From the NCBI RefSeq assembly GCF_005860765.1, contig NZ_VCEI01000029.1, positions 310,001 to 374,000 of the forward strand: a DNA stretch of 64,000 nucleotides, in the 5' to 3' direction. This DNA is from Dyadobacter sediminis. Its GTDB lineage: Bacteria > Bacteroidota > Bacteroidia > Cytophagales > Spirosomataceae. A program made the position numbers and the translations under genes. Below are positions 9,440-18,317 of the stretch, piece after piece. Under the pieces are notes generated by a model that saw only the letters and a program-made list of their open reading frames with translations, ran no database searches and was not told where the DNA came from. The first letter of the stretch is position 1; every line of letters starts with the position of its first letter.

Positions 9440-11995
9440 TTATCCGCATTTGGAAGAACCGCAGTCCTTGCATGTCAGGCAGCCTTCCTGATAAAGCAGA
9501 TTCGTTGAATTGCAGTTCTGGCATTTCTGTTTTACAGCTTCCGTTCCGTCCGGAATATAGTGTTTCAATGCACGCGCCACGCCGTTTTTCCATGTATTGA
9601 TGGATTCGTCCAGTTGCAGGCTGCTGATCAGATCAACGACTTTCTCAATCGGCATTCCATGACGTAAAGTACTGGAAATCAACTTGGCATAATTCCAGTA
9701 TTCCGGGTTAAACTTGTAAGACAAGCCTTCAATAGTCGTTTTGTAACCCCGCGTGTTTTTGTACTGAAAATCATATCTCGAACTTCCGTCTGCTTCCCGG
9801 TTTTTAATGATCAGGCCGTGATTGACCCATCTTGGCAGCAAAATTCCGTCGTCATCATCGGCCATACCGGTGAAAATTTCATACGGTCTTCCGTCAATAA
9901 TCCCGATAAACGCAATCCATTTATCTTTTTTATTCTGAAAACGGACAATATCGGCTTCCAGAACCTGCGGCCTTATGGTTGGAAAAGGAATGTTGATTGT
10001 TGTTCCGGTTTCTTCTTTTTTTTCCGTATTGGCAATCAGAACGCCTGAACGCGAGCCGTCCCGGTAAACGGTAACGCCTTTGCAACCCGCTTTCCAGGCT
10101 TCCATGTAACATTCACCAACCAGTTCTTCCGTTACGTCAGCCGGCATATTAATGGTTACGCTAATGGAATGATCAACCCATTTCTGGATCGCACCCTGCA
10201 TTTTTACCTTATTAAGATAATCGACGTCGTTGGAAGTGGCTTTGTAATAAGGCGATTTTTTAACCAGTTCATCCAGTTCCTTCTGCGCATAATTTTTATC
10301 AACGTCGTAGCCATTTACTTCCATCCATTGTTTGAAACGGTGATGAAAAACGACGTATTCTTCCCAGGAATCACCGATATCGTCAACAAAATCAATCCGC
10401 ACATCCTTGTCATTGGGATTTACTTTTCTCCTGCGCTTGTAAACAGGCATAAAAACAGGCTCGATCCCGGAAGTGGTCTGCGACATCAGGCTTGTAGTTC
10501 CTGTCGGCGCAATGGTCAGCAGTGCAATATTCCTTCTTCCGTATTCCAGCATTTCATAATAAAGCTGCGCATCCGCCTCTTTCAGCCTTTGAATAAACGG
10601 ATTATTTTTTTCCCTTTCCGAATCATAAATAGCAAAAGCGCCTCTTTCCTTCGCCGTGTGAACAGAGCTCCGGTATGCTTCCAGCGCAACGGTTTTATGA
10701 ATTTCAACGGCAAATTCGCTTCCTTCGTCACTTCCGTAACGCAGGCCGAGTGCGGCGAGCATGTCGCCTTCTGCTGTAATGCCGATACCGGTTCTTCTTC
10801 CTTCTTTGGCTTTCTTCTGGATATTAAGCCATAAGTTCCGTTCTACACGCTTTACTTCTTCTTCTTCCGGATCTTCATCAATTTTCTGCAGAATGGCATC
10901 TATTTTTTCCAGTTCAAGATCAATAATGTCGTCCATCATGCGCTGTGCTGCGCCAATATGCTTTTTAAACAATTCCCAATTGAACTTTGCCTGAGGCGTA
11001 AAAGCGTCTTCTACATAAGAAAACAGGTTAATAGCCAGCAAACGGCAGGAGTCGTAGGCACATAAAGGAATTTCTCCGCAAGGATTGGTCGAAATGGTCT
11101 CATAGCCAAGATCCGCATAGCTGTCCGGCACCGATTCGCGAATGATTGTATCCCAGAACAGTATGCCGGGCTCGGCGGACTGCCATGCATTATGCACGAT
11201 TTTTTTCCAGAGTGCACTGGCGTCAACTTCCTTCTGATGCGTCGGATTATCGCTTTTAACCGGATATTGCTGGATGTATGGAACTCCCGATTCCACAGAT
11301 TTCATGAACTCGTCATCAATCCGTACCGAAACATTGGCACCTGTTACTTTGCCCTGTTCCATTTTGGCATTGATGAAATCCTCGGAATCCGGATGGCGGA
11401 TAGCAACGGAGAGCATCAATGCACCGCGACGGCCATCCTGCGCAACTTCACGTGTGGAATTTGAAAAACGTTCCATGAAAGGCACAATGCCGGTCGAAGT
11501 CAGCGCAGAATTTTTCACCGGCGAACCTTTCGGACGGATATGCGACAGATCATGGCCGACGCCGCCGCGCCTTTTCATCAGCTGCACCTGTTCCTGATCT
11601 ATTTTCATAATGCCTCCGTACGAATCCGAAAAGCCGTTGTTTCCGATCACGAAGCAATTGGACAAAGAAGCAATCTGAAAAGGATTCCCGATTCCCGTCA
11701 TCGGGCTGCCCTGCGGAATGATGTATTGAAAGTTTTTTATAAGATCAAAAATCTCGTTTTCGGATAACGGATTGGTATATAGCTGTTCAATGCGTGCAAT
11801 TTCCCTGGCAATACGGCGGTGCATATCGTCGGGAGTAGCTTCGTAAATCGCTCCGTAAGAATCTTTCAATGCATACTTAGTAACCCAGACGCGGGCTGCC
11901 AGATCATCGCCTTTGAAGTATTCCAGAGAGGCCTGAAATGCTTCATCACTCGTATAAGTACGCTTTTCCTGTGTAAATTCCTCTATTTTTTCCAT
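9440..11995 (-). CDS. nrdJ: B12-dependent (class II) ribonucleoside-diphosphate reductase
   Basis: Reduces ribonucleotides to deoxyribonucleotides using adenosylcobalamin to form the active-site thiyl radical, so no small radical subunit is needed. At 851 residues it matches the long single-chain NrdJ form. The active-site loop STNPCGEIPL (about residue 302) carries the radical Cys with its Asn and Glu. An N-terminal SLSNCFVIG holds one of the redox Cys, and TGTTSLMSQTTSGIEPVF is the phosphate-binding loop region. The C-terminus is Cys-rich with paired CxxC motifs (CQNC, CLTC, then KDCGSSKCG), the zinc-ribbon-like tail that regenerates the active-site disulfide. I see no cobalamin riboswitch or NrdR box upstream. 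The start is the ATG at 11995, the natural family N-terminus. Confidence 0.96.
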   Translation of the reverse strand: MEKIEEFTQEKRTYTSDEAFQASLEYFKGDDLAARVWVTKYALKDSYGAIYEATPDDMHRRIAREIARIEQLYTNPLSENEIFDLIKNFQYIIPQGSPMTGIGNPFQIASLSNCFVIGNNGFSDSYGGIMKIDQEQVQLMKRRGGVGHDLSHIRPKGSPVKNSALTSTGIVPFMERFSNSTREVAQDGRRGALMLSVAIRHPDSEDFINAKMEQGKVTGANVSVRIDDEFMKSVESGVPYIQQYPVKSDNPTHQKEVDASALWKKIVHNAWQSAEPGILFWDTIIRESVPDSYADLGYETISTNPCGEIPLCAYDSCRLLAINLFSYVEDAFTPQAKFNWELFKKHIGAAQRMMDDIIDLELEKIDAILQKIDEDPEEEEVKRVERNLWLNIQKKAKEGRRTGIGITAEGDMLAALGLRYGSDEGSEFAVEIHKTVALEAYRSSVHTAKERGAFAIYDSEREKNNPFIQRLKEADAQLYYEMLEYGRRNIALLTIAPTGTTSLMSQTTSGIEPVFMPVYKRRRKVNPNDKDVRIDFVDDIGDSWEEYVVFHHRFKQWMEVNGYDVDKNYAQKELDELVKKSPYYKATSNDVDYLNKVKMQGAIQKWVDHSISVTINMPADVTEELVGECYMEAWKAGCKGVTVYRDGSRSGVLIANTEKKEETGTTINIPFPTIRPQVLEADIVRFQNKKDKWIAFIGIIDGRPYEIFTGMADDDDGILLPRWVNHGLIIKNREADGSSRYDFQYKNTRGYKTTIEGLSYKFNPEYWNYAKLISSTLRHGMPIEKVVDLISSLQLDESINTWKNGVARALKHYIPDGTEAVKQKCQNCNSTNLLYQEGCLTCKDCGSSKCG

Positions 11996-12207
11996 TAGCG
12001 CCGCTAAGTAAATGATTGGTTCTTAATGGAAGCAATTTACAAAAATTAAATCTGTCGTGTGTACTTAAAAAATAATGTTTGCAATTTTAAGATGATAAGT
12101 AGCTGATTATAAAAGTATTAATTTAAAATAACTTTGATAAAGTTTACAAAAAAAGTAAAATCCTTTGTTTATCCTTTTAATAATCAATATCATTTTATTA
12201 AAACAAA

Positions 12208-12237
12208 AAAGAGCCGGTTCATATGGAACGGCTCTTT
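12208..12237 (-). terminator. Strong terminator of an unannotated minus-strand unit
   Basis: Stem AAAGAGCC with GGCTCTTT, continued by GTTC/GAAC after a one-base bulge, with a four-base loop. On the minus strand it is followed by T6-G-T4. No annotated minus-strand gene reads into it, because nrdJ begins to its left, so it must end something transcribed from about 12.24-12.43 kb. Confidence 0.8.
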
Positions 12238-12239
12238 CA

Positions 12240-12431
12240 GATTACTATGGCGAAATTTATTTTATCTTCAAGGTTTTATCAAATAATGATTAAAGCTGTG
12301 CTGAAACTGCAATGCACTGGAATCCATTCAATTCCTTTTCAGGCCAGAAATCCTTCTCAGCAATCCACGCAAAATGTACATCGTGTAAGTAATCCGGCCA
12401 GTTTATTTTAATATGGATGGTTACAAAGGTA
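12240..12431 (-). other. Cryptic minus-strand unit: small RNA or short coding remnant
   Basis: Between a TAccTTTG -7-like element (minus strand, 12424-12431) and the terminator at 12208-12237 lies about 190 bases with no conventional gene. In one minus-strand frame (stop TAA at 12290-12292) about 49 codons are open and read very much like protein, for example WPDYLHDVHFAWIAEKDFWP followed by EKELNGFQCIAVSAQL. That frame has no ATG, GTG or TTG start. It may be a small RNA gene, a peptide with an unusual start, or the worn-down tail of a lost gene. I do not recognise the sequence. The rest of the 11996-12599 gap is AT-rich and featureless to me. Confidence 0.4.
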
Positions 12432-12599
12432 AATATAGATTATAATTTAGAATTGGTATAAATAATACGCATTATTTTACTTTGTAATCCCAAATTCCGT
12501 CTTGGCACTTTTATTATTGTATATTCAAAAATTACACTGTTCCCGAACGACATACCATCATCTTCCTTTCCGATCCCATACTTTTAGACATTTTGAATT

Positions 12600-13865
12600 T
12601 TGAAAAAGTTATTTACCAACCTTACTTTCTGGGTTCTGACCGCGATTACTTGCGGAGCGCTTCTTGGTCATTATGACCCGGAAACAGCAGTAAAAATGGA
12701 CTTTCTTGGAAAAGGGTTTATTCAGATTGTCAAAATTTTTATCAATCCGATCATTTTCCTGACCATTACGCTGGGAATTATCGGAATGGGCGATCTGAAG
12801 AAAGTAGGCAAAGTAGGCGCGAAAGCACTGATCTATTTTGAAGTAATTACGACACTGGCATTAATCGTCGGCGTAATCGTCGCCAATATCATCCGGCCGG
12901 GAGAAGGCGTAGCGACGAGCAATCTTGAAAAAGGCGATATTTCGGTTTACGCCAGCAAAGTCCATGATTTCAGCTGGCTTCAGTTTTTCTTCGATAATGT
13001 TACGCTGCAGGTTTTGCTATTTTCGCTTGTTCTCGGAACGGTACTGAGCAAATATTCCGGGAAAGACAAGATTATTCACTGGCTGAATTTTGCTTCCAAA
13101 TACGTTTTCCGCGCCCTGCACTTTGTCATGATCTTTGCACCGATCGGAGCATTCGGCGGAATGGCTTATACAATCGGAAAATACGGAATCCATACGCTGC
13201 TGCCGCTTGCCAAACTGATGGGAACCGTTTATGCCACAATGGCCATCTTTGTTTTCGGCGTGCTGGGACTTGTGCTGAGAACTTACAAAATCAGTTTGTG
13301 GTCGTACCTGAAATACATTCGTGAAGAACTGCTGATTGTACTCGGGACTTCTTCTTCGGAAGCTGCATTGCCGTCTTTGATGGGAAAACTGGAAAGAATG
13401 GGCTGCTCCAAACCCGTTGTCGGCCTTGTTGTTCCCGCCGGTTATTCCTTTAATCTGGACGGAACCACGATTTATCTTTCGATGGCTACGATATTTCTTG
13501 CGCAGGTTTTCAACGTTCACCTTACGCTTGCACAGATTTTTTCACTGATCGGTATTTTAATGGTTACTTCCAAAGGAGCCGCCGGCGTAACGGGAAGCGG
13601 TTTTGTCGTTTTGGCTTCTACTTTGACGGCTATAAAAGTGATTCCGCTGGAAGGCCTGGCTTTGCTGCTTGGCGTTGACCGGTTTATGTCCGAAGCGCGC
13701 GCGATCACCAACTTTATCGGAAACGGCGTTGCAACCATTTGGCTGGCCAATAATGAAAAGGAATTTGACAGAGAGAAAATGCATTTCGCCTTTGCAAACG
13801 TGAAGGAAACTGAAAACATAGTTACGGATAACCTGACGGATGTTACGCAGCAGGAACATTCCTGA
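12600..13865 (+). CDS. dctA: DctA-type dicarboxylate/amino acid:cation symporter
   Basis: A 421-residue secondary carrier of the DAACS family that moves C4-dicarboxylates or acidic amino acids inward with H+ or Na+. Visible hallmarks are the serine-rich re-entrant loop LGTSSSEAALPS (about residues 247-258), the substrate/cation motif SFNLDGTTIY (about 283-292) and GVDRFMSEARAITNFIGNGVAT near residue 360. These favour DctA/GltT function, but the substrate cannot be fixed from sequence. The start is a TTG at 12600 (MKKLFTNLTF...), which gives the normal family N-terminus; the next in-frame ATG would remove the first membrane helix. No two-component dctBD genes are nearby. Confidence 0.9.
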   Translation: MKKLFTNLTFWVLTAITCGALLGHYDPETAVKMDFLGKGFIQIVKIFINPIIFLTITLGIIGMGDLKKVGKVGAKALIYFEVITTLALIVGVIVANIIRPGEGVATSNLEKGDISVYASKVHDFSWLQFFFDNVTLQVLLFSLVLGTVLSKYSGKDKIIHWLNFASKYVFRALHFVMIFAPIGAFGGMAYTIGKYGIHTLLPLAKLMGTVYATMAIFVFGVLGLVLRTYKISLWSYLKYIREELLIVLGTSSSEAALPSLMGKLERMGCSKPVVGLVVPAGYSFNLDGTTIYLSMATIFLAQVFNVHLTLAQIFSLIGILMVTSKGAAGVTGSGFVVLASTLTAIKVIPLEGLALLLGVDRFMSEARAITNFIGNGVATIWLANNEKEFDREKMHFAFANVKETENIVTDNLTDVTQQEHS

Positions 13866-13879
13866 TCTGCGATCCGGCA

Positions 13880-13911
13880 TTGTACTTTTTACGGATTCAA
13901 TCTTAACTTTG
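13880..13911 (+). promoter_or_regulatory. Promoter for the M3 peptidase gene
   Basis: TTG at 13880-13882, a 21-base spacer, then TAACTTTG at 13904-13911, a full match to the -7 consensus. The expected start of transcription is about 20 bases before the ATG at 13938. Confidence 0.6.
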
Positions 13912-13937
13912 AGCATTCCAATTGCACCAAGAAACTT

Positions 13938-15671
13938 ATGACCAGTCAAGAAAACATAGCAGTTCCGACCCGCGCCGCAAGGGTATTTATCGGAGAAGAA
14001 TTTGACCTTAAAAAATGGGAAGACGTTGAGCCGTTTTTTGAAAACCTTAAGAACCGTGAAATCAATTCTGCCGAAGAACTAAGGCAGTGGTTTTCGGACC
14101 GCAGTGAAATCGAATCCTACTTATCAGAAAATTTTGCATGGCGCTACATCCGCCAGACCTGCGATACGGCCAATACGAGCCTGATCAACGCATTGCAGTT
14201 TTTTATCACCGAAATACAGCCGAAACTGGCCGAATACGGAAATGCGCTGGATAAAAAAGTGGTTGAAAATCCGTTTCTGAGCGAGCTTAAAGAGCCGGGA
14301 TATGAAATTACGTTGCGCGGAATGAAAAAAGCAATCGAGATATTCCGTGAAGAAAGTATTCCGGTCATAACCGAAATGCAGACAGAAGAACGCCGTTACA
14401 GTGCCATTGCCGGAGCCATGACAGTTACGATTGACGGCGAAGAAATGACTTTGCAAAAGGCTTCGGACCGGCTGCAGGCCACAGACCGTGCTGTCCGCGA
14501 AGAAGCATGGCGCGCAATCAGCGACAGACGTTATGAAGATCATGCGCAGCTGGACGAATTGCTGAACAAGCTTGTAAGCCTGCGTGACAAAGTCGGGAAA
14601 AATGCCGGTTTCAGTAATTACCGCGACTACATGTTTGCCGCGATGGGCCGATTTGATTATACGCCCCAGGATTGCTTCAACTTTCATGATTCGGTAAAAA
14701 AGGCGGTTGTTCCCATGCTGGACGAAATGGCTGTCAGCAGAAAGGAAGCCTTGAAAGTGGATGCGCTGCGTCCATGGGACACTAAAGTGGACCCGCACGG
14801 ACTGGCACCGTTGAAACCATTTGAAAATGGCAACGATCTGCTGGACAAAACCATTCGCTGCTTTTCGCGCCTGGACCCGTTTCTGGGCGATTGTCTGCGG
14901 ACGATGAAAACGATGAAACATCTGGATCTGGAATCCAGAAAAGGAAAAGCGCCCGGAGGCTACAATTATCCGCTGGACGAGATCGGCGTACCTTTCATTT
15001 TCATGAACGCTACTTCCAACCTTCGCGACATGATCACACTTCTGCACGAAGGCGGCCACGCGGTGCATTCGCTTGTGACGCGGAATCTGGCGCTTAATTC
15101 GTTCAAGCATACGCCTTCGGAAGTTGCCGAACTTGCTTCCATGTCCATGGAACTGATTACCATGGATTTCTGGGACGAATTTTTCGAGAATGAAAATGAC
15201 CTGAAACGCGCTAAAATCCAGCATCTTGAATCCATTATAGAAACATTGCCATGGGTTGCAACCGTGGACAAGTTCCAGCACTGGATGTACGAAAACCCGC
15301 AGCACGATGCCGGGCAGCGGAAAGAAGCATGGATTGATATTTACGGAGCATTTACGGACAACGTCATGGATTGGTCCGGCCTGGAAGAATACCGCAAATA
15401 TCTCTGGCAGCGTCAGCTTCACATTTATGAAGTGCCGTTCTACTATATCGAATACGGCATTGCGCAGCTCGGTGCCATCGGTGTCTGGAAAAATTACAGG
15501 AACAATCCGGAACAGGGACTGAAAGGCTATCTGGACGCGCTGAAACTGGGTTATACGGCAACGATCGGGGAAATTTACAAGGCCGCCAATATTCCTTTTA
15601 ACTTTTCAGAACAGCATATAACGGAGCTGATGCAGTTTGTGCATCAGGAACTCGCGCAGTTAAAAAATTAG
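13938..15671 (+). CDS. pepF: M3 family oligoendopeptidase F
   Basis: A cytoplasmic zinc metallopeptidase that degrades short peptides. The 577 residues match the usual PepF length. The zinc-binding motif is H370-E-G-G-H374 within LLHEGGHAVHSL, followed about 25 residues later by the third-ligand region (ELASMSMELI). The N-terminal helical half and the C-terminal YYIEYGIAQLGAIGVW segment are as in M3B peptidases. There is no signal peptide. It has its own promoter and stands alone between dctA and a small lipoprotein. The large antisense open frame across this gene is a shadow. Confidence 0.94.
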   Translation: MTSQENIAVPTRAARVFIGEEFDLKKWEDVEPFFENLKNREINSAEELRQWFSDRSEIESYLSENFAWRYIRQTCDTANTSLINALQFFITEIQPKLAEYGNALDKKVVENPFLSELKEPGYEITLRGMKKAIEIFREESIPVITEMQTEERRYSAIAGAMTVTIDGEEMTLQKASDRLQATDRAVREEAWRAISDRRYEDHAQLDELLNKLVSLRDKVGKNAGFSNYRDYMFAAMGRFDYTPQDCFNFHDSVKKAVVPMLDEMAVSRKEALKVDALRPWDTKVDPHGLAPLKPFENGNDLLDKTIRCFSRLDPFLGDCLRTMKTMKHLDLESRKGKAPGGYNYPLDEIGVPFIFMNATSNLRDMITLLHEGGHAVHSLVTRNLALNSFKHTPSEVAELASMSMELITMDFWDEFFENENDLKRAKIQHLESIIETLPWVATVDKFQHWMYENPQHDAGQRKEAWIDIYGAFTDNVMDWSGLEEYRKYLWQRQLHIYEVPFYYIEYGIAQLGAIGVWKNYRNNPEQGLKGYLDALKLGYTATIGEIYKAANIPFNFSEQHITELMQFVHQELAQLKN

Positions 15672-15689
15672 GATTTCATTTCCATTCAA

Positions 15690-15721
15690 TTTGGTGGTTA
15701 TGAAAATGGCGGTTATTTTTG
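15690..15721 (+). promoter_or_regulatory. Promoter for the small lipoprotein gene
   Basis: TTTG at 15690-15693, a 20-base spacer, then TATTTTTG at 15714-15721: full consensus at near-ideal spacing. Transcription would start at about 15728, which argues against the upstream ATG at 15734 and for the ATG at 15749. Confidence 0.7.
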
Positions 15722-15748
15722 TGAGTATTACTTATGAACGATCGAGAA

Positions 15749-16000
15749 ATGAAATCCAATAAAATAGTGGCGTTTGTTGCAGGCCTGGCTTTGATGACTT
15801 CCTGCGAATACCAGAAATACAATCATATAGAGCAAAAAGATGTGAATACTGGCAATGACTATGTTTATGGTGTAAGCCCGGATTCATTGCCTCGTCAGCT
15901 GGCGAACAAATACGAGCCGAAACCGGAACTGGATACGCGCGTAAATGCCATCCGTGCAAAATTATTTAGCGGTACGAGCAACGCTGTTGTAAAGCAATAA
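15749..16000 (+). CDS. Small lipoprotein of unknown function
   Basis: 83 residues starting MKSNKIVAFVAGLALMTSC: a short basic head, a hydrophobic stretch and a lipobox-type Cys at residue 19. The mature protein of about 65 residues is hydrophilic (EYQKYNHIEQKDVNTGNDYV, then VSPDSLPRQLANKYEPKPEL) with no recognisable domain. An ATG five codons upstream (15734) is in frame, but it would lie only about six bases from the predicted transcription start and would lengthen the basic head; I prefer 15749. It is a single-gene unit, with its own promoter and a strong terminator. Confidence 0.75.
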   Translation: MKSNKIVAFVAGLALMTSCEYQKYNHIEQKDVNTGNDYVYGVSPDSLPRQLANKYEPKPELDTRVNAIRAKLFSGTSNAVVKQ

Positions 16001-16022
16001 TATCTTCCAGACATAGATAGAA

Positions 16023-16055
16023 AAGATATCTCTTCACAAAGAGGTATCTTTTTTT
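16023..16055 (+). terminator. Terminator of the small lipoprotein gene
   Basis: 12-bp stem (16023-16034 with 16039-16050, one G-T pair), loop CACA, then a run of T. A canonical rho-independent terminator. Confidence 0.92.
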
Positions 16056-16230
16056 ATTTTTTCCATTATTGAATAATTTTAATATTGATTTTTGCGTATA
16101 ATCCATACATTCATCTTCCGCAGGATAATCGCATTATAACAATTGAACAATTTTAATTTACTTTACACCGCATAGGTTAATACAGCCATATATTATAAGT
16201 AATGTATAAGCTGTTAAATATAAAATCAAC

Positions 16231-17307
16231 ATGAATATAGCTTTGGTTACCGGCTCCGCCGGACTGATTGGAAGTGAATCGGTCGCATTTTTAGCTGATA
16301 AATTTGATATTGTAATTGGCATTGATAATAACCTCAGGGAATATTTCTTCGGGGCTGACGGAAATACCGAATGGAACCGCAACAGGATTCAAAATGCATT
16401 CGGTAATTACAGGCACTACTCTGCAGATATCCGGGAAGTAAGCCAGCTTGAACCCATTTTCAAGGAATACGGAACCGATATCAAACTCATTATACATGCA
16501 GCTGCACAGCCAAGTCATGACTGGGCTGCCAAAGAGCCGTTTACTGATTTCGGCGTAAATGCCGTCGGAACCCTGAACATGCTGGAAATGACCCGGCTTC
16601 ATACACCGGAAGCGGTTTTTATATTTACATCGACAAACAAAGTTTACGGCGACAATCCTAATTATCTTCCTCTGATCGAGCTGGAAACACGCTGGGAAAT
16701 CGATGAAAACCATCCTTATTTTGAAAATGGCATTGATGAAAGCCATAGCATAGACCATACAAAGCATTCTGTTTTCGGCGCGTCCAAAGTTGCAGCGGAT
16801 ATCATGGTGCAGGAGTACGGACGTTATTTCGGAATGAAAACGGCTGTCTTCCGCGGCGGATGCCTCACCGGCCCGAACCATTCGGGTGCTCAGCTTCACG
16901 GATTTCTGGCTTATCTGATGAAATGTGCGATTACCGGAAATCATTACACCATTTTTGGTTATAAAGGCAAGCAGGTTCGTGATAATATTCACAGCCATGA
17001 CCTGGTAAATATGTTCTGGCATTACTACCAGAATCCTCGTCCCGGAGAAGTGTACAATGCCGGAGGTGGCCGTTTTGCAAATTGTTCCATGCTGGAAGCT
17101 ATTGCTTTATGCGAGCAGATCACCGGAAATAAATTATCCTACTCCTATTCGGAAACAAACCGGATCGGAGACCATATCTGGTATGTAAGCGACCTTACCA
17201 AATTCAAGTCCCATTATCCCGGCTGGAACTGGGAATTCGGGCTGGTCGAAACGCTTACACAAATTCATGACGGCATTTCTTCCAGATTAGGAGCGAAAAT
17301 GGCTTAA
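16231..17307 (+). CDS. NAD-dependent nucleotide-sugar epimerase (CDP-paratose 2-epimerase-like)
   Basis: An extended short-chain dehydrogenase of 358 residues. The Rossmann motif TGSAGLIGSE is at residues 7-16, followed by IGIDNNLREYFFG, which resembles CDP-paratose/tyvelose epimerases. The catalytic region reads SVFGASKVAAD (about residues 187-197): the Lys of YxxxK is present, but the expected Tyr is Phe. The Ser/Thr-rich STNKVYG block at about 132-138 and the FRGGCLTGP loop support sugar-nucleotide binding. It sits just before two glycosyltransferase genes, so it probably supplies a modified sugar for a surface glycan. The exact substrate cannot be told. Confidence 0.85.
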   Translation: MNIALVTGSAGLIGSESVAFLADKFDIVIGIDNNLREYFFGADGNTEWNRNRIQNAFGNYRHYSADIREVSQLEPIFKEYGTDIKLIIHAAAQPSHDWAAKEPFTDFGVNAVGTLNMLEMTRLHTPEAVFIFTSTNKVYGDNPNYLPLIELETRWEIDENHPYFENGIDESHSIDHTKHSVFGASKVAADIMVQEYGRYFGMKTAVFRGGCLTGPNHSGAQLHGFLAYLMKCAITGNHYTIFGYKGKQVRDNIHSHDLVNMFWHYYQNPRPGEVYNAGGGRFANCSMLEAIALCEQITGNKLSYSYSETNRIGDHIWYVSDLTKFKSHYPGWNWEFGLVETLTQIHDGISSRLGAKMA

Positions 17308-17318
17308 AAAGTTTTGTG

Positions 17319-17354
17319 ACCTCCGTGATCATAAAAAGGTTGCGGAGGTTTTTT
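17319..17354 (+). terminator. Weak terminator between epimerase and GT2 genes
   Basis: ACCTCCG (17319-17325) pairs with CGGAGGT (17343-17349), followed by a T run. The long 17-base loop makes it a moderate terminator, so some read-through into the glycosyltransferases is likely. Confidence 0.6.
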
Positions 17355-17365
17355 AAATTCCTCCT

Positions 17366-18313
17366 ATGGCAGAAAACTATGTTATTGTAATTCCCCAATT
17401 CAACGACTGGGAAGCGCTGAACCTGCTGATAGAAAAGATAAATGCAGATCTTGACCCGGCTATCTTGCAGCAATCAACAATACTCATTGTAGACGACTGT
17501 TCAACCAAAGCCAGAGTAAACCCGTTTGTCAGTTTTGGAGGAAAAGCAATCAAGGTATTGAAGCTGTACCGCAATCTCGGTCATCAGAGAGCCATCGCAA
17601 TCGGATTATCCTATATAGCTGAAAATGTTGAGGCAGACAAGGTAATCGTAATGGATGCTGACGGAGAAGATGCTCCCGGCGATATCAACAGACTTGCTGC
17701 CAAATCTCTGCAGGAGCCTGACAAAATCATATTTGCCAAAAGGAACAAGCGTACCGAAAGTTTTCTGTTCCGGTTCTTCTATGTAATTTACAAGTCTGTC
17801 TTCAAACTGCTGACCGGAAAAGTAATTACATTCGGCAATTTCAGCCTGGTTCCAATACAGAGATTACAGAATCTCGTCCGTGTTTCAGAAATCTGGAACA
17901 ATTATCCCGGTGGAATTATCAAGTCAAAAATACCTTACGATTCTGTACTTACAAACCGTGCAAAACGGCTGGCAGGAGAAAGCAAAATGAACTTTGTTTC
18001 CCTGGTGCTGCATGGGTTAAGTTCTATTTCTGTCATGATCGACACCACAGCTGTCCGAATACTGATCTTTTCCATATTCATGTCGGGAATTGCCATTACA
18101 TTCATTGTTGTAATCCTCTTTCTCAAACTGATCGGGAATGCGACACCCGGCTGGGCCTCAACATTGGGAAGTACTTTAACCATTCTGATGCTGCAATCAT
18201 TTCTGATTTCACTGTTTCTGGTATTTATGGTTTTACAGTACCGCTCGCAGCAACATTTCATTCCGGCAGTTCATTACCGGGATTTTGTAGAAAAAGTAGA
18301 TACCTTCAGCTAA
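17366..18313 (+). CDS. Family 2 glycosyltransferase with C-terminal membrane helices
   Basis: 315 residues. The N-terminal GT-A domain opens YVIVIPQFNDWEAL, has LIVDDCS at about residues 44-50, and carries the DxD metal/nucleotide-sugar motif D97-A-D99 (VMDADGEDAPGD). Two strong hydrophobic spans follow (about residues 228-255 and 268-295). This is the layout of polyprenyl-phosphate sugar transferases (DPM1/GtrB type), which load a sugar onto the lipid carrier at the inner membrane. Its partner is probably the GT-C protein encoded 4 bases downstream, which could use that lipid-linked sugar. The donor sugar is unknown. Confidence 0.88.
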   Translation: MAENYVIVIPQFNDWEALNLLIEKINADLDPAILQQSTILIVDDCSTKARVNPFVSFGGKAIKVLKLYRNLGHQRAIAIGLSYIAENVEADKVIVMDADGEDAPGDINRLAAKSLQEPDKIIFAKRNKRTESFLFRFFYVIYKSVFKLLTGKVITFGNFSLVPIQRLQNLVRVSEIWNNYPGGIIKSKIPYDSVLTNRAKRLAGESKMNFVSLVLHGLSSISVMIDTTAVRILIFSIFMSGIAITFIVVILFLKLIGNATPGWASTLGSTLTILMLQSFLISLFLVFMVLQYRSQQHFIPAVHYRDFVEKVDTFS

Positions 18314-18317
18314 TTGT

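Noticed and set aside
11996..12207. Cobalamin riboswitch or NrdR box upstream of nrdJ
   Set aside because: I looked because NrdJ needs B12; the sequence is AT-rich and shows neither the B12-box type core nor a paired NrdR motif.
12223..12411. 62-codon plus-strand frame in the nrdJ-dctA gap
   Set aside because: It begins inside the terminator hairpin and has no promoter; the minus-strand reading of the same region is more convincing.
14124..15422. 432-codon antisense open frame across the M3 peptidase gene
   Set aside because: The plus frame carries HEGGH and the whole M3 fold; the antisense frame is a by-product of codon usage and has no recognisable domain.
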